A stretch of 30,275 nucleotides of DNA from an uncultured Blautia sp. (GTDB taxonomy: Bacteria; Bacillota; Clostridia; Lachnospirales; Lachnospiraceae), in NCBI GenBank assembly GCA_900551715.1, contig URXG01000024.1, positions 1 to 30,275 on the forward strand, read 5' to 3'. A program made the position numbers and the translations under genes. Below the pieces are notes generated by a model that did no database searches, was not told the DNA's origin, and was given only the letters and a program-made list of their open reading frames with translations. Positions 1 through 7,760 of the stretch are shown piece by piece (the stretch's first letter is position 1; every line of letters starts with the position of its first letter).

Positions 1-381
1 ATTGCGGTAAACGCTTCCATGAAGTTCCAGAACATTCTGGCTCCCTGCCATCTGATGAAGATTGTCAATATTCTGGGTGATCACTGCTTTCAGCTTGCCT
101 GCACGTTCCAGTTCTGCCAGTTTCAGATGTGCTGCATTGGGTTTTGCAGTATCACAAAGCATTTTGTCTCTGTAAAATTTGAAAAATTCTTCTGGCCTGT
201 GCATAAAAAAGGTATGACTCAGTATGGTTTCCGGTGGAAAATCATATTTCTGATGATACAGACCGTCCTGAGAACGGAAATCAGGAATCCCGCTTTCTGT
301 GGAAACCCCTGCTCCGCCAAAAAAAACAATGTTATCATGTACGTCGATCAGCTGTTGAAGTTTAGTGATTTTTTCATCCAT
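1..381 (-). CDS. cobB: Sir2-family NAD-dependent protein deacylase (sirtuin), C-terminus beyond window
   Basis: The minus-strand frame reads from ATG at 381 to the window edge, giving the first 127 residues of a sirtuin. Visible are the NAD-binding signature GGAGVSTESGIPDFRS (about residues 22-37), the QNIDNLHQ motif (about 103-110) and ELHGSVYRN with the catalytic His (about 121). Sirtuins remove acetyl or acyl groups from lysine using NAD+, giving nicotinamide and O-acyl-ADP-ribose. The zinc-binding domain and C-terminus lie outside the window. GGAGG sits 8 nt before the ATG. The gene follows the class B sortase by 40 bp on the same strand and is probably co-transcribed with it, though no functional link is evident. 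The symbol follows the usual bacterial name; the exact acyl preference cannot be read here. Confidence 0.93.
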   Translation of the reverse strand, partial: MDEKITKLQQLIDVHDNIVFFGGAGVSTESGIPDFRSQDGLYHQKYDFPPETILSHTFFMHRPEEFFKFYRDKMLCDTAKPNAAHLKLAELERAGKLKAVITQNIDNLHQMAGSQNVLELHGSVYRN

Positions 382-421
382 AAAGCATTCCTCCTTCCGG
401 ATTCTTCCGGTTCACCTCTGA

Positions 422-1237
422 TTACTGTGTTACATCAACTGAGTTTACTCTTTTTCCCTGCACAACAAACCTTGTAGATTCATTTCCTGTACAGGTTGAC
501 AATGTTACTATCTTATCTTTGATCGTAAGTTCATTTTCCTCTGTCTGAATTTCCGAGTATCCTTTAATTTTCTGAAGATACTGTTCAAATTCCTCGCCAG
601 GACCTTTAAATAAGGTATAAGTGTCACTGTTGACACCTGTTGTATACGCTGAAATAATTTCATAACGGTAATTCTTTTCCGGTGTGAGAATCCAGAAATA
701 TTTGCTTTTCTGGTAAGTTTCCTTATCCTGAACAAATTTCCTGAGATGGCCGAACATGGAACCGTTCTTCATATTGTGTCCGTATACCAGGGTATTACAG
801 TCGCTGAAATCCCGGCTGTTCTCATAATCCACAAAAATAGTTCCTGCAAAATTGTAATTCTTCTCATAGGTTCTGTGAAGATAAGTATCGTTATCTTTGC
901 CTTGAACTACTGGATAACTGATGTCATCCAGTGCCTCTACATAGATCCATCCCACCACATCTTCGTTGACACTTCGAAGTTTGTCAAAATCCACATTGAT
1001 GGGTGGCTGTGGCTGTGCCTCAGGACCTGCTTTTTCCAGTTCATCAGGATCCCTGTCTGTAACTGCCATCTGGGAAATCTTATTATATTCATCTGAGCCT
1101 TTTTTGTATTCTGTATAAATATGGTACAGATTATATGCAGCAAAACAAAATACACAAATGGCAATGATCAGCACCAGTGTCAGAAGGATATCTCCTTTTT
1201 TCTTTTTTTTGGGCTGCTGGTCATTACTGTCTGTCAT
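422..1237 (-). CDS. srtB: class B sortase
   Basis: 271-aa cysteine transpeptidase that joins surface proteins to the cell wall. After a basic N-terminus (PKKKKK, residues 9-14) comes one membrane segment (about 17-40), then an extracellular linker rich in Pro/Glu, then the catalytic domain. The triad is visible as His154 in VYGHNM, Cys249 in VTLSTCTG and Arg256 in STRFVV. The His context and overall length are those of class B enzymes. ATG at 1237 is preferred over an in-frame TTG two codons earlier because GGAGG lies 8 nt upstream. No sortase substrate with a sorting motif is encoded nearby, so its target is unknown. It is followed by the sirtuin gene. Confidence 0.9.
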   Translation of the reverse strand: MTDSNDQQPKKKKKGDILLTLVLIIAICVFCFAAYNLYHIYTEYKKGSDEYNKISQMAVTDRDPDELEKAGPEAQPQPPINVDFDKLRSVNEDVVGWIYVEALDDISYPVVQGKDNDTYLHRTYEKNYNFAGTIFVDYENSRDFSDCNTLVYGHNMKNGSMFGHLRKFVQDKETYQKSKYFWILTPEKNYRYEIISAYTTGVNSDTYTLFKGPGEEFEQYLQKIKGYSEIQTEENELTIKDKIVTLSTCTGNESTRFVVQGKRVNSVDVTQ

Positions 1238-1281
1238 AAGCAAACGCCTCCTTTATATTTACTGTTTTCTCATGTATTGCC

Positions 1282-1287
1282 AGTATA
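1282..1287 (-). promoter_or_regulatory. possible extended -10 promoter of the sortase-sirtuin unit
   Basis: On the minus strand TGTTATACT gives a -10 (TATACT) with the TG of an extended -10. A -35 at 17 nt is weak (TACAGA). It would place the start about 38 nt before the sortase ATG, leaving room for the AAAGGAGG site at 1246-1253. The remaining 1288-1450 stretch shows no convincing gene. Confidence 0.35.
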
Positions 1288-1451
1288 ACACATCTTCCTT
1301 CGGTTCTGTAGTCATTATTCTATATCTTCTGATTAGTTGCTTTCCAGGCTGATTTTTTTCATTTGTTTTACTGCTCAGAACTTCACATTTTGTGTTTATA
1401 GTTTTTTGCTTTATTGGAACATTACGGAGTAATTTCCCATAAAGCAAGAGA

Positions 1452-1511
1452 GGTCCCAGAATCTTCCCTCCACCTGTATACAGACTTATATGGATGTAAG
1501 ATTCTGGGACC
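1452..1511 (-). terminator. long-loop terminator after the phosphofructokinase gene
   Basis: A perfect 14-bp inverted repeat (GGTCCCAGAATCTT at 1452-1465 and its complement at 1498-1511) encloses a 32-nt loop, and on the minus strand is followed by TCTCTTGCTTTAT. It starts 12 nt after the pfp stop codon. The loop contains the smaller palindrome CTGTATACAG. The U-tract is interrupted, so it may also act as an mRNA 3'-end stabiliser. Confidence 0.6.
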
Positions 1512-1522
1512 CTGATATTGTT

Positions 1523-2755
1523 CTATTTACGATACACAAAAGCAGGCAGTCCGTCCTCTCCTTCAGGAACCTGGATACTGCCCTGGATCAGAGGACGTGC
1601 ATAGGAAATAAATTCATCTGTCACATCGAAACCATCTGCTGTGATCCACTGAGATGGAACCGTTTTCTCTTCATTACAAATAAGATTTACATCTTCAAGC
1701 CCACAGACCATTTTGTAAGAGCCATCTGCTGTATGTTCTCTGATAAAAGAAACCATTTTGCCTGTTTCTCCTTTCAGTGCAGCCTGTACACCAAATCTGC
1801 CTGCTGTCACTGCTTCCTGCTGATCTGTGGCAGATATGAGAGATGCACTGCAGCGCTGGCTTACATTCAGTTCCACAGAACGAGCTTTCACACCAAGACG
1901 GGAACGTACAAGATTTTCGAGATATTTGCCACATCCTGCCAGCATTTTGTGACCGAAAGTATCGGTACCTACAGAGCTGTCATATTCACAGATGAAAATA
2001 CCGGAAGCATCATGGATTCCCTCGGATACACACACAACAATATTGCAGTTTTTTTCAAAAGACTTTTCTATATCGGAAAGGAATTTTTCCTGATCAAAAT
2101 CTGTTTCCGGCAGATAAATAAACAGCGGATTATCTCCTTTGTATTTACGTGCAAGTGCTCCTGCAGCAGTCAGCCATCCTGCATGACGTCCCATGATCTC
2201 GATGATGGTTACGGATTTTTTTTCATATACACTGGCATCCAGTGTGATTTCACGTACTGTGGAAGCCACATATCTGGCAGCACTGCCAAATCCAGGAGTA
2301 TGATCTGTATGAACCAGGTCATTGTCAATGGTCTTGGGTTCACCAATCACCCGGATGGAGCTTCCGATCTGTGCGGCGTATCTGGAAAGCTTGCTGACAG
2401 TGTCCATGGAATCGTTACCGCCAATATAAAAGAACCAGCCAATGTTCATCTCTTCAAACTTACGGAAAAGTTCCGGGTATACCGGATCCTCCAGAGATTC
2501 CGGAAGTTTGTAGCGGCAGGAGCCAAGGTAAGCCCCCGGAGTATATTTCAGTGCTTCCAGGCTGTCCCCGGGAAGGGCTTCGCTGAAATCAAGAACTGTT
2601 CCCTTCAGAAAACCTTCGATTCCATTTACCATTCCATAAACATGTTCGATTTTATCTCCATGTGCAAGGCCTTCAGAAACCACTCCGAAAAGACTGCTGT
2701 TGATTACTGCTGTAGGACCGCCGGACTGACCGACAATGAGATTTTTTTTTGTCAT
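1523..2755 (-). CDS. pfp: 6-phosphofructokinase, PPi-dependent type (diphosphate-fructose-6-phosphate 1-phosphotransferase)
   Basis: 410-aa phosphofructokinase converting fructose-6-phosphate to fructose-1,6-bisphosphate in glycolysis. Markers in order: GQSGGPTAVINSS at the N-terminus (phosphoryl-donor loop), IGGNDSMDTV, GEPKTIDNDLVHTDHTPGFG with the catalytic TIDND, and IEIMGRHAGWLTAA. ATP enzymes usually have GGDGS and PGTIDND; here the Asp in GGNDS and the Lys in PKTIDND are the two positions that mark PPi use. The Asp that normally precedes in GGD is Asn. The ATG at 2755 has GGAGAG 5 nt upstream. A nine-A run covers codons 2-5. It lies 28 bp after the nucleobase permease and probably shares its transcript. 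The donor assignment rests on motif logic and needs assay. Confidence 0.88.
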   Translation of the reverse strand: MTKKNLIVGQSGGPTAVINSSLFGVVSEGLAHGDKIEHVYGMVNGIEGFLKGTVLDFSEALPGDSLEALKYTPGAYLGSCRYKLPESLEDPVYPELFRKFEEMNIGWFFYIGGNDSMDTVSKLSRYAAQIGSSIRVIGEPKTIDNDLVHTDHTPGFGSAARYVASTVREITLDASVYEKKSVTIIEIMGRHAGWLTAAGALARKYKGDNPLFIYLPETDFDQEKFLSDIEKSFEKNCNIVVCVSEGIHDASGIFICEYDSSVGTDTFGHKMLAGCGKYLENLVRSRLGVKARSVELNVSQRCSASLISATDQQEAVTAGRFGVQAALKGETGKMVSFIREHTADGSYKMVCGLEDVNLICNEEKTVPSQWITADGFDVTDEFISYARPLIQGSIQVPEGEDGLPAFVYRK

Positions 2756-2783
2756 ATTGTCTCTCCAATTTTCGTTTTATAAT

Positions 2784-4193
2784 TTAGTTTTCTTCTGCTT
2801 CTTTCTCAAATTCTTCATGATCCTTACGGATCCGTTCTTTTACTTTTTTCTTAAGTCTGGCCTCAGCCTTTGCTTCTTCCTTGCCTTTGGGAAGAATGAT
2901 ATTCAGTACAACTGCGATCAGAGTCGCCAACACAACAGGAGACTTGCCAAAAATAGTAGTTACCCAGTCCGGAAAACTTGCCAGTGCTGCAGATGCCTGG
3001 GAAACACCTACGCCAATCGCTGCTGCAAGACCGACAATCGAAGAATTCCGGTAATCCATTTCTGCGGAAGCTACCAGTTTCATTCCTGTCATTGCAATCG
3101 ACGCAAATACAGAAACGGTTGCCCCACCAAGAACACACTGAGGAATTGTGGTAAGAAGTGCAGAAAACTTCGGCACAATACCAGCCACACCCAGAATCAC
3201 TGCTGCCAGTCCCAGCACACAGCGGTTGATAACTTTGGTAGTGGTAACGATACCTACGTTCTGGCTGTAGGTAGCTGTAGGAAGTCCTCCAAAAAGTGCA
3301 CCGATGATATTCGTTACACCATAAGCCATGATACCGTTCTTTAGTTCACTGTCCTTAGGTGTTCTGTCCATGGAACCGATCGTTGTGGCAGAATAATCAC
3401 CAATGGCCTGTACAGAATTGATGGCAAAAAGAAGCCCGATAGCCACACAGGCAGAAATCTCAAAGTGAATACCAAAATGCATAAACTGTGGTAACTGGAA
3501 GACTTTTGCCTCGCTGACGCTGGTAAGATTGACCATACCAAAAGGAATAGACACTACATATCCTACAATGATACCAATAAGGATAGAAGCCAGTTTCAGG
3601 ATACCTTTTCCAAAGTGGTTAAGCGTAGTTACCACTGCCAGCGTAATAAATGCCACCAGCCAGTTCTGCCAGGAACCATAATCCGGATTGCTTGTACCGC
3701 CAGCCATATAATTAATGGCTGTGGGATACAAAGAAAGTCCAATGGTAAATACAACCGTTCCTGTGATCAGTGGCGGAAAAAAGAACCTGATCTGCTTTAT
3801 CAGAATTCCCATAACAAAGGCCACAATACCACCTACGATCTGTGCCCCCAATATGGTACTGATACCATAGCCTTCTGCAATAGCCTGCATACTTGGCACA
3901 TAGGCAAAACTGACTCCCATGATCATAGGCAGTCCGGAACCCAGCGTAAATCCGTTTTTCTTTCCTATTGGGAAAAGCTGGATCAAAGTAGATAAGGCAG
4001 AAACTACCAGAGAAGCCTGGATCAGAATCACCCTGTCCCTGGCACTTAAGCTACCTCCCCCTACTGCACCGGCAACAATGATAGCCGGTGTCACACAACC
4101 TACGATCATAGCCACTACATGCTGTAAAGCCAGCGGAAGTGCCTCCTGAAATCTTGGTACGCCATTGAGTTCAAAAATGCTTCCTCGTTTCAT
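2784..4193 (-). CDS. nucleobase:cation symporter-2 family permease (xanthine/uracil type)
   Basis: 469-aa polytopic membrane transporter of the NCS2 family for uptake of a purine or related base. The N-terminal ALQHVVAMIVG and the signature TYSQNVGIVTTTKVINR are diagnostic; AIGDYSATTIG corresponds to the substrate-binding helix and resembles xanthine/urate carriers more than UraA-type uracil carriers. About 12-14 hydrophobic segments alternate through the chain, ending in a charged Lys/Glu-rich cytoplasmic tail. ATG at 4193 (MKRGSIFELNG) is chosen because AGGAGG ends 4 nt before it and family members start there; an upstream in-frame extension to 4277 lies within the leader hairpin. It precedes the phosphofructokinase gene by 28 bp. 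Substrate is inferred only. Confidence 0.88.
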   Translation of the reverse strand: MKRGSIFELNGVPRFQEALPLALQHVVAMIVGCVTPAIIVAGAVGGGSLSARDRVILIQASLVVSALSTLIQLFPIGKKNGFTLGSGLPMIMGVSFAYVPSMQAIAEGYGISTILGAQIVGGIVAFVMGILIKQIRFFFPPLITGTVVFTIGLSLYPTAINYMAGGTSNPDYGSWQNWLVAFITLAVVTTLNHFGKGILKLASILIGIIVGYVVSIPFGMVNLTSVSEAKVFQLPQFMHFGIHFEISACVAIGLLFAINSVQAIGDYSATTIGSMDRTPKDSELKNGIMAYGVTNIIGALFGGLPTATYSQNVGIVTTTKVINRCVLGLAAVILGVAGIVPKFSALLTTIPQCVLGGATVSVFASIAMTGMKLVASAEMDYRNSSIVGLAAAIGVGVSQASAALASFPDWVTTIFGKSPVVLATLIAVVLNIILPKGKEEAKAEARLKKKVKERIRKDHEEFEKEAEEN

Positions 4194-4209
4194 TTCTCCT
4201 CCTGACTGG

Positions 4210-4253
4210 TTTTCAATATGATTTTTCTTTTGTACATTGGGGCATATTGAAAA
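4210..4253 (-). promoter_or_regulatory. leader hairpin before the nucleobase permease
   Basis: An 11-bp perfect inverted repeat (TTTTCAATATG at 4210-4220 with its complement at 4243-4253) encloses a 22-nt loop just upstream of the ribosome binding site. Two near-identical copies of CAGTCAG(A/G)AGG flank the stem, the second being the actual Shine-Dalgarno region. It does not match the purine riboswitch pattern I know. Confidence 0.45.
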
Positions 4254-4291
4254 TCCCTTCTGACTGTTATTTCGCAAACAATCTTGTTTTC

Positions 4292-4326
4292 CCTATAATT
4301 ATAACAAATATAATTGTCAAAAACAA
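4292..4326 (-). promoter_or_regulatory. sigma-A-type promoter of the permease-pfp unit
   Basis: Two overlapping solutions are present on the minus strand: TTGACA (4315-4320), 17 nt, TATAGG (4292-4297); and TTGTTT (4321-4326), 17 nt, TATAAT (4298-4303). Either gives a leader of about 95 nt containing the hairpin at 4210-4253. Confidence 0.6.
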
Positions 4327-4335
4327 TCCAATTTC

Positions 4336-4785
4336 TTATGTCAGCAGCTCAAACGTATGATACAAATCCACCCGGCCATATCCCCACTCCGGATTGGGGT
4401 AGATTCGTTCTTCTTCCCGGACTGCCCCAAGACGAAGGTAATTTTTTACATTATTTCCTGTAAAGTAAGGTTCGTTTTCCCGGATCAGTGCCCATTCAAA
4501 GAGGAGAGCTGCCACACCTGCAGTCAGAGCTGCAGAAAGACTGGTGCCAGATGCTGTTCCGTATCCGTCCTGCTGTCCTGTTTCCGGTACTTTCAGATCA
4601 ACCCCTGGTGCTGCAAAATCCGGTTTCACAATATTTTCTGTGTTGTATCCTCTTCCTGCTTTTATGTAGAGGCTGTTGTCCCGGTAATTGCAGGCAGTGA
4701 CTGTCATGGCATTCTCTGCATCTCCGGGAGACGTCACTGTATAGTAGGGGCTTGGTTCCAGAAAATAGGTCTCCTCTGAGATCAT
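4336..4785 (-). CDS. S8 peptidase, C-terminal fragment with the catalytic Ser
   Basis: 149-aa frame beginning MISEETYFLEPSP and ending at a TAA at 4336. It holds the substrate-pocket strand, KPDFAAPGV, and GTASGTSLSAAL with the nucleophile Ser82. It lacks the Asp and His and cannot be a protease alone. If translated separately it would restart at the ATGA junction; there is no good ribosome binding site, so this is less likely than a frameshifted single gene. Confidence 0.6.
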   Translation of the reverse strand: MISEETYFLEPSPYYTVTSPGDAENAMTVTACNYRDNSLYIKAGRGYNTENIVKPDFAAPGVDLKVPETGQQDGYGTASGTSLSAALTAGVAALLFEWALIRENEPYFTGNNVKNYLRLGAVREEERIYPNPEWGYGRVDLYHTFELLT

Positions 4786-6026
4786 CCCTGTTGCTGGAAG
4801 CCACAGGTGATATCTGCTGATTTTATTTTTTTATCCTCCACCAGGATTTTCCAGATTCCCTCCGCCGGATGAAGGAAACGAAAAAATACGAAAGTATTTC
4901 CTGTTCTTCTTTCTATGGGAACATAGTTTATCAACACTTTTGTTTCCACAAAAACAAATGAAAGTTTCTGGGTAGTGTACTTCAGAGCTGTACTTATGGA
5001 AAGTCGCTCCCCGGTAGGTGATTGTACGGACAGATTATAAAAATCCGGAGAATCTCCCCAGAATTCCATGCTGAACCCGGAAGAAGCTTCCTTTTTTCCC
5101 ACCTTAAGTTCCACAGGATTTCCCTCCTGAAACTGCCCTGTATTTCCCATGTAGTGATGTCTGGCGGCCCCCTCATTACCTGCCGCCACAGAAACAGAGT
5201 TCTGACTGAAAGCAGCTGTGCTGTTGATATATTCACTTAAGGGACCGTCCCCACTGTGAGCCCCCATATTGGTACCAAGTCCGATGCAGATGGACAGGGG
5301 CATATTGTTTTCTGTTGCACAGCGAAGCACATAGGAAATCGCAAGCATGATATCATCTTCCTGATAAATCTCCGCCTTATCCGGAAGAAGGTAAAAATCA
5401 CGCAGATATTTTTTTGCCGATTTCAGTTTTACGATCACCAGAACGGCTTCCGGTGCTGCCCCGGAAAAATTCTTCTGTGGTACTGTCTTTCCTGCTGCTA
5501 TGGCAGCCATCCTTGTACCATGACCACTGATATCTCTTACAGGTACCAGGTCATAAGGATCTTCTGCCGCCAGTGCCTTATTGATCTCTTCTCTGGAATA
5601 TTCCCTTCCAAAGGGAATTCTGTCAGAATATTTTCCCGGCACATTCTGGTCCCAGATACTCAATATTCTGGTCTGATTGCCATTCCAGAACAAAGGATTC
5701 TGATAATCGATGCCCGAATCAATTATGGCGATCATAGTCCCAGATCCCCGCAGTTTCAGATAAGGATGACTGTGAAGTCTGAGAACCCCGGAAGCACTGA
5801 GACCTCCCAGATCCATCGGGACATAGCATTTGGGAATAGATGAATAGGAATAACTGTTAAACTCCAGTTTCGGAACCTCAACATCTGGTGTATACAAAAC
5901 CCCAAACATTTCATTGATGATCTGAAAGGTCTCATCAGACTGATATTCACTCTGCCCATACATATGCTGACAATAACGGACAATAAAATTCTCATAGTTT
6001 TCGTTCTGAGCTGGAACAGGATCCAT
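4782..6026 (-). CDS. S8 peptidase, N-terminal fragment with catalytic Asp and His
   Basis: 414-aa frame covering the N-terminal region (about 1-95, prodomain-like), the Asp/His half of the catalytic domain, the oxyanion-hole Asn in SVAAGNEGA, and an inserted beta-rich region (about 285-405) typical of clostridial S8 proteins. It ends abruptly in FQQQG, an out-of-family tail that marks the frameshift. Confidence 0.65.
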   Translation of the reverse strand: MDPVPAQNENYENFIVRYCQHMYGQSEYQSDETFQIINEMFGVLYTPDVEVPKLEFNSYSYSSIPKCYVPMDLGGLSASGVLRLHSHPYLKLRGSGTMIAIIDSGIDYQNPLFWNGNQTRILSIWDQNVPGKYSDRIPFGREYSREEINKALAAEDPYDLVPVRDISGHGTRMAAIAAGKTVPQKNFSGAAPEAVLVIVKLKSAKKYLRDFYLLPDKAEIYQEDDIMLAISYVLRCATENNMPLSICIGLGTNMGAHSGDGPLSEYINSTAAFSQNSVSVAAGNEGAARHHYMGNTGQFQEGNPVELKVGKKEASSGFSMEFWGDSPDFYNLSVQSPTGERLSISTALKYTTQKLSFVFVETKVLINYVPIERRTGNTFVFFRFLHPAEGIWKILVEDKKIKSADITCGFQQQG

Positions 6027-6049
6027 GTTGTACTCTCCCGCAAAAATCA

Positions 6050-6079
6050 CTTATAAAAAACTATGCGAAAGAAATCCAA
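6050..6079 (-). promoter_or_regulatory. possible promoter of the S8 peptidase
   Basis: TTGGAT (6074-6079), 18 nt, TATAAG (6050-6055) on the minus strand, about 24 nt before the ATG at 6026. The match is moderate and the implied leader is short. Confidence 0.3.
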
Positions 6080-6134
6080 ACATGAATCCTGTATTCTTAT
6101 TTTATGATATAGTTCGTTCCTCTGCCTTCGACTG

Positions 6135-6896
6135 TTATAATATCTTTTTTCTCCGGGACAGTACTAACAGCATAATAACGCCGGCTACTCCTGTAAAAAG
6201 ACTGATAAACTGGGAGGTAGAAAGAACCCCTACACTTCCCCGTATCAAATCTCCTCTGAAAAATTCCAGAACAAAACGTCCAAGGCTGTAAAAGATCAGA
6301 TAACAGGCTGCCACCTGACCATTCTTTTTTTGTTTTCTGGCGATCATAAGAAGTACCAGACAATGAAGAAAATCCAGAAGGCTGGAATAAATCTGCGTAG
6401 GAATCAGCGCTACATGGTTAGGTGCAAAATCCGAATTCTGGAAGGTAACAGAAAAAATACTGTCTGTTTCTCTTCCATAACAACAGCCAGCCAGAAAGCA
6501 GCCAATACGCCCAAATCCCTGTGCCAGTGCCACAGATGGCATCAGAAGATCAAAATAAGAAAGAAACTTTATTTTCTGAATTTTGCAGTAGATATATCCT
6601 GCCAGAATTCCTCCAAGAATTCCTCCGTATACTACAAATCCATCAGAAATAGTATCCAGTATAAACCCCGGATCCTGAACCAGGGATTTCCACTCAGTGA
6701 TCCAGAACAGCATTTTTGCACCAAGCATTCCTCCAAGGATACACCAGATCAGAAGAAAAAATACATGATCTCTGCTGTTGCCATGTTTCTCTGCCCTCTG
6801 ATCTGCCAGAAACCAGGCTGCCAGAATTCCCACTGCGATCATGGCTCCATATCCGTAAACAGTCAGTGGTCCAATGGTAAGAAGTTCGTTTTTCAT
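6135..6896 (-). CDS. lgt: prolipoprotein diacylglyceryl transferase
   Basis: 253-aa membrane enzyme that moves diacylglycerol from phosphatidylglycerol to the lipobox Cys of prelipoproteins, the first step of lipoprotein maturation. It has about seven hydrophobic segments, the family signature GFGRIGCFLAGCCYG (about 128-142, a clostridial variant in which Cys replaces the usual Asn-Phe context), PTQIYSSLLDF and the C-terminal GRFVLEFFRGD with a conserved Arg. The ATG at 6896 overlaps the stop of the arginase-like gene by 4 bp (ATGA), so translation is coupled to that gene. No terminator follows before the S8 peptidase. Confidence 0.9.
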   Translation of the reverse strand: MKNELLTIGPLTVYGYGAMIAVGILAAWFLADQRAEKHGNSRDHVFFLLIWCILGGMLGAKMLFWITEWKSLVQDPGFILDTISDGFVVYGGILGGILAGYIYCKIQKIKFLSYFDLLMPSVALAQGFGRIGCFLAGCCYGRETDSIFSVTFQNSDFAPNHVALIPTQIYSSLLDFLHCLVLLMIARKQKKNGQVAACYLIFYSLGRFVLEFFRGDLIRGSVGVLSTSQFISLFTGVAGVIMLLVLSRRKKIL

Positions 6897-7711
6897 AACT
6901 TTTTCCTGCCTTCCATCCAGAATTTCAGAATCTTCCGGTTCGCCTGGTCATTGAGATAATCTTTTTCAGCAGTATCCGGATCACTTTCTCCGCAGACGTC
7001 CATTCCTATTATATTTTCTCTTTTGCTGAACCAGGAAAGCCAGCACATAAGTTCATCAAGGGTCATATCTCCCTGACTCCAGGTGGTAGACGCCTCTTTT
7101 GTATTCAACACATCTTTGTCAACAGAGATATATAAAGGCAGATCCTCTGGTACTAAATCCCCAAAAGTCCGGCAGGCTTCTTTCTCCATTTCTGCCAGTT
7201 TTTCTCTGGAAAGAAAGCGGACTTTTTCTCTCAGCTCTGGTTCTGTCTGGTCAAAAGCCTCCTGGTCCGGTCCTATAAGGATCACTTCTTTGAGCAAAGG
7301 TAATTCCTCAAGAGCCGCCCTGATCCAGCCTCCACAGGAAAGAAGTCCGCCAAATGCAGGAGGCTGCATGTCTGTATGGTTGTCGAAAACAAGAAGCCTG
7401 AATGGTGTCTGTATCTTTTCCAGCCAGAATCTGCTCATATAATGATAATTCCCGGAATCCAGAAAATGTATTCCGGTTGGTTCATATGGGACGATTTTTT
7501 CCCGGATCATCTCTGCTGCCATGTCGTCACAGTAACAGTTGCAGCCTTCCATACCTGCTGCTTCTATCCAGATAAAGTCCCAGATAAAATCTTCCTGGTT
7601 ATTTTCTTTCAACTCCTCATAAAAATGCTGCTGTCTGTAAATATCTGAAAAACTAATAATAATAATCTGATTGTTTTTATTCATGATTTCCAAAAAGGAC
7701 AGGCACCTCAT
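6893..7711 (-). CDS. arginase/agmatinase superfamily (ureohydrolase-like) protein
   Basis: 272 aa, far from classical arginases but with the binuclear-metal ligand set in order: GNYHYMS (His), VFDNHTDMQ (Asp-x-His-x-Asp, replacing DAHxD), SVDKDVL (Asp-x-Asp) and GMDVCGESDP with the conserved Glu. Arginase-fold enzymes hydrolyse guanidino or formimino groups, but these divergent contexts do not allow a substrate to be named. Two starts compete: ATG 7711 has GGGAGG 9 nt upstream but lies in the loop of the fba terminator; ATG 7684 (MNKNNQIII) gives a more family-like N-terminus with a weak ribosome binding site. It overlaps lgt by ATGA; a link to lipoprotein maturation is not evident. Confidence 0.72.
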   Translation of the reverse strand: MRCLSFLEIMNKNNQIIIISFSDIYRQQHFYEELKENNQEDFIWDFIWIEAAGMEGCNCYCDDMAAEMIREKIVPYEPTGIHFLDSGNYHYMSRFWLEKIQTPFRLLVFDNHTDMQPPAFGGLLSCGGWIRAALEELPLLKEVILIGPDQEAFDQTEPELREKVRFLSREKLAEMEKEACRTFGDLVPEDLPLYISVDKDVLNTKEASTTWSQGDMTLDELMCWLSWFSKRENIIGMDVCGESDPDTAEKDYLNDQANRKILKFWMEGRKKL

Positions 7712-7721
7712 ATGCCTGTCC
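7692..7721 (-). terminator. rho-independent terminator of fba
   Basis: On the minus strand GGACAGGCA, a 7-nt loop, TGCCTGTCC, then TTTTT (stem arms 7713-7721 and 7697-7705, T-run 7692-7696). It lies 40 nt after the fba stop and abuts the start region of the arginase-like gene. Confidence 0.75.
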
Positions 7722-7760
7722 CTCCCTTATTACTTATGATATTGTACGTTGCCGGATATC

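Larger units (their letters stand above)
4336..6026 (-). pseudogene. S8 (subtilisin-like) peptidase gene interrupted by a frameshift
   Basis: Two adjoining frames together make one clostridial S8 peptidase of about 560 residues with all catalytic parts: Asp103 (IAIIDSGID) and His169 (DISGHGTRMA) in the upstream frame, and Ser in ASGTSLSAAL in the downstream frame. The upstream frame stops at 4782 and the downstream one has an ATG at 4785, sharing ATGA. In the second frame the sequence before that ATG reads WLPATG, which continues the fold naturally; one additional base near 4803-4810 would give DIHLWLPATGMISEE without interruption. The simplest reading is a one-base deletion, in the organism or in the assembly. 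A start at 6026 (MDPVPAQ) with GGGAGAG 6 nt upstream is preferred over an in-frame GTG at 6050. No signal peptide is visible, as in Csp-like spore germination proteases. Confidence 0.75.

Noticed and set aside
1259..1447. 62-codon minus-strand frame upstream of the sortase
   Set aside because: It needs a TTG start without a ribosome binding site, has no recognisable family, and overlaps both the terminator of pfp and the likely sortase promoter.
1490..2782. 430-codon plus-strand frame
   Set aside because: It lies opposite pfp, has no ribosome binding site or family motifs, and is rich in Cys, Phe and His as expected of an antisense shadow.
4194..4290. Purine riboswitch before the permease
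   Set aside because: The paired loops and conserved core of the purine aptamer are not visible; only one simple hairpin is seen.
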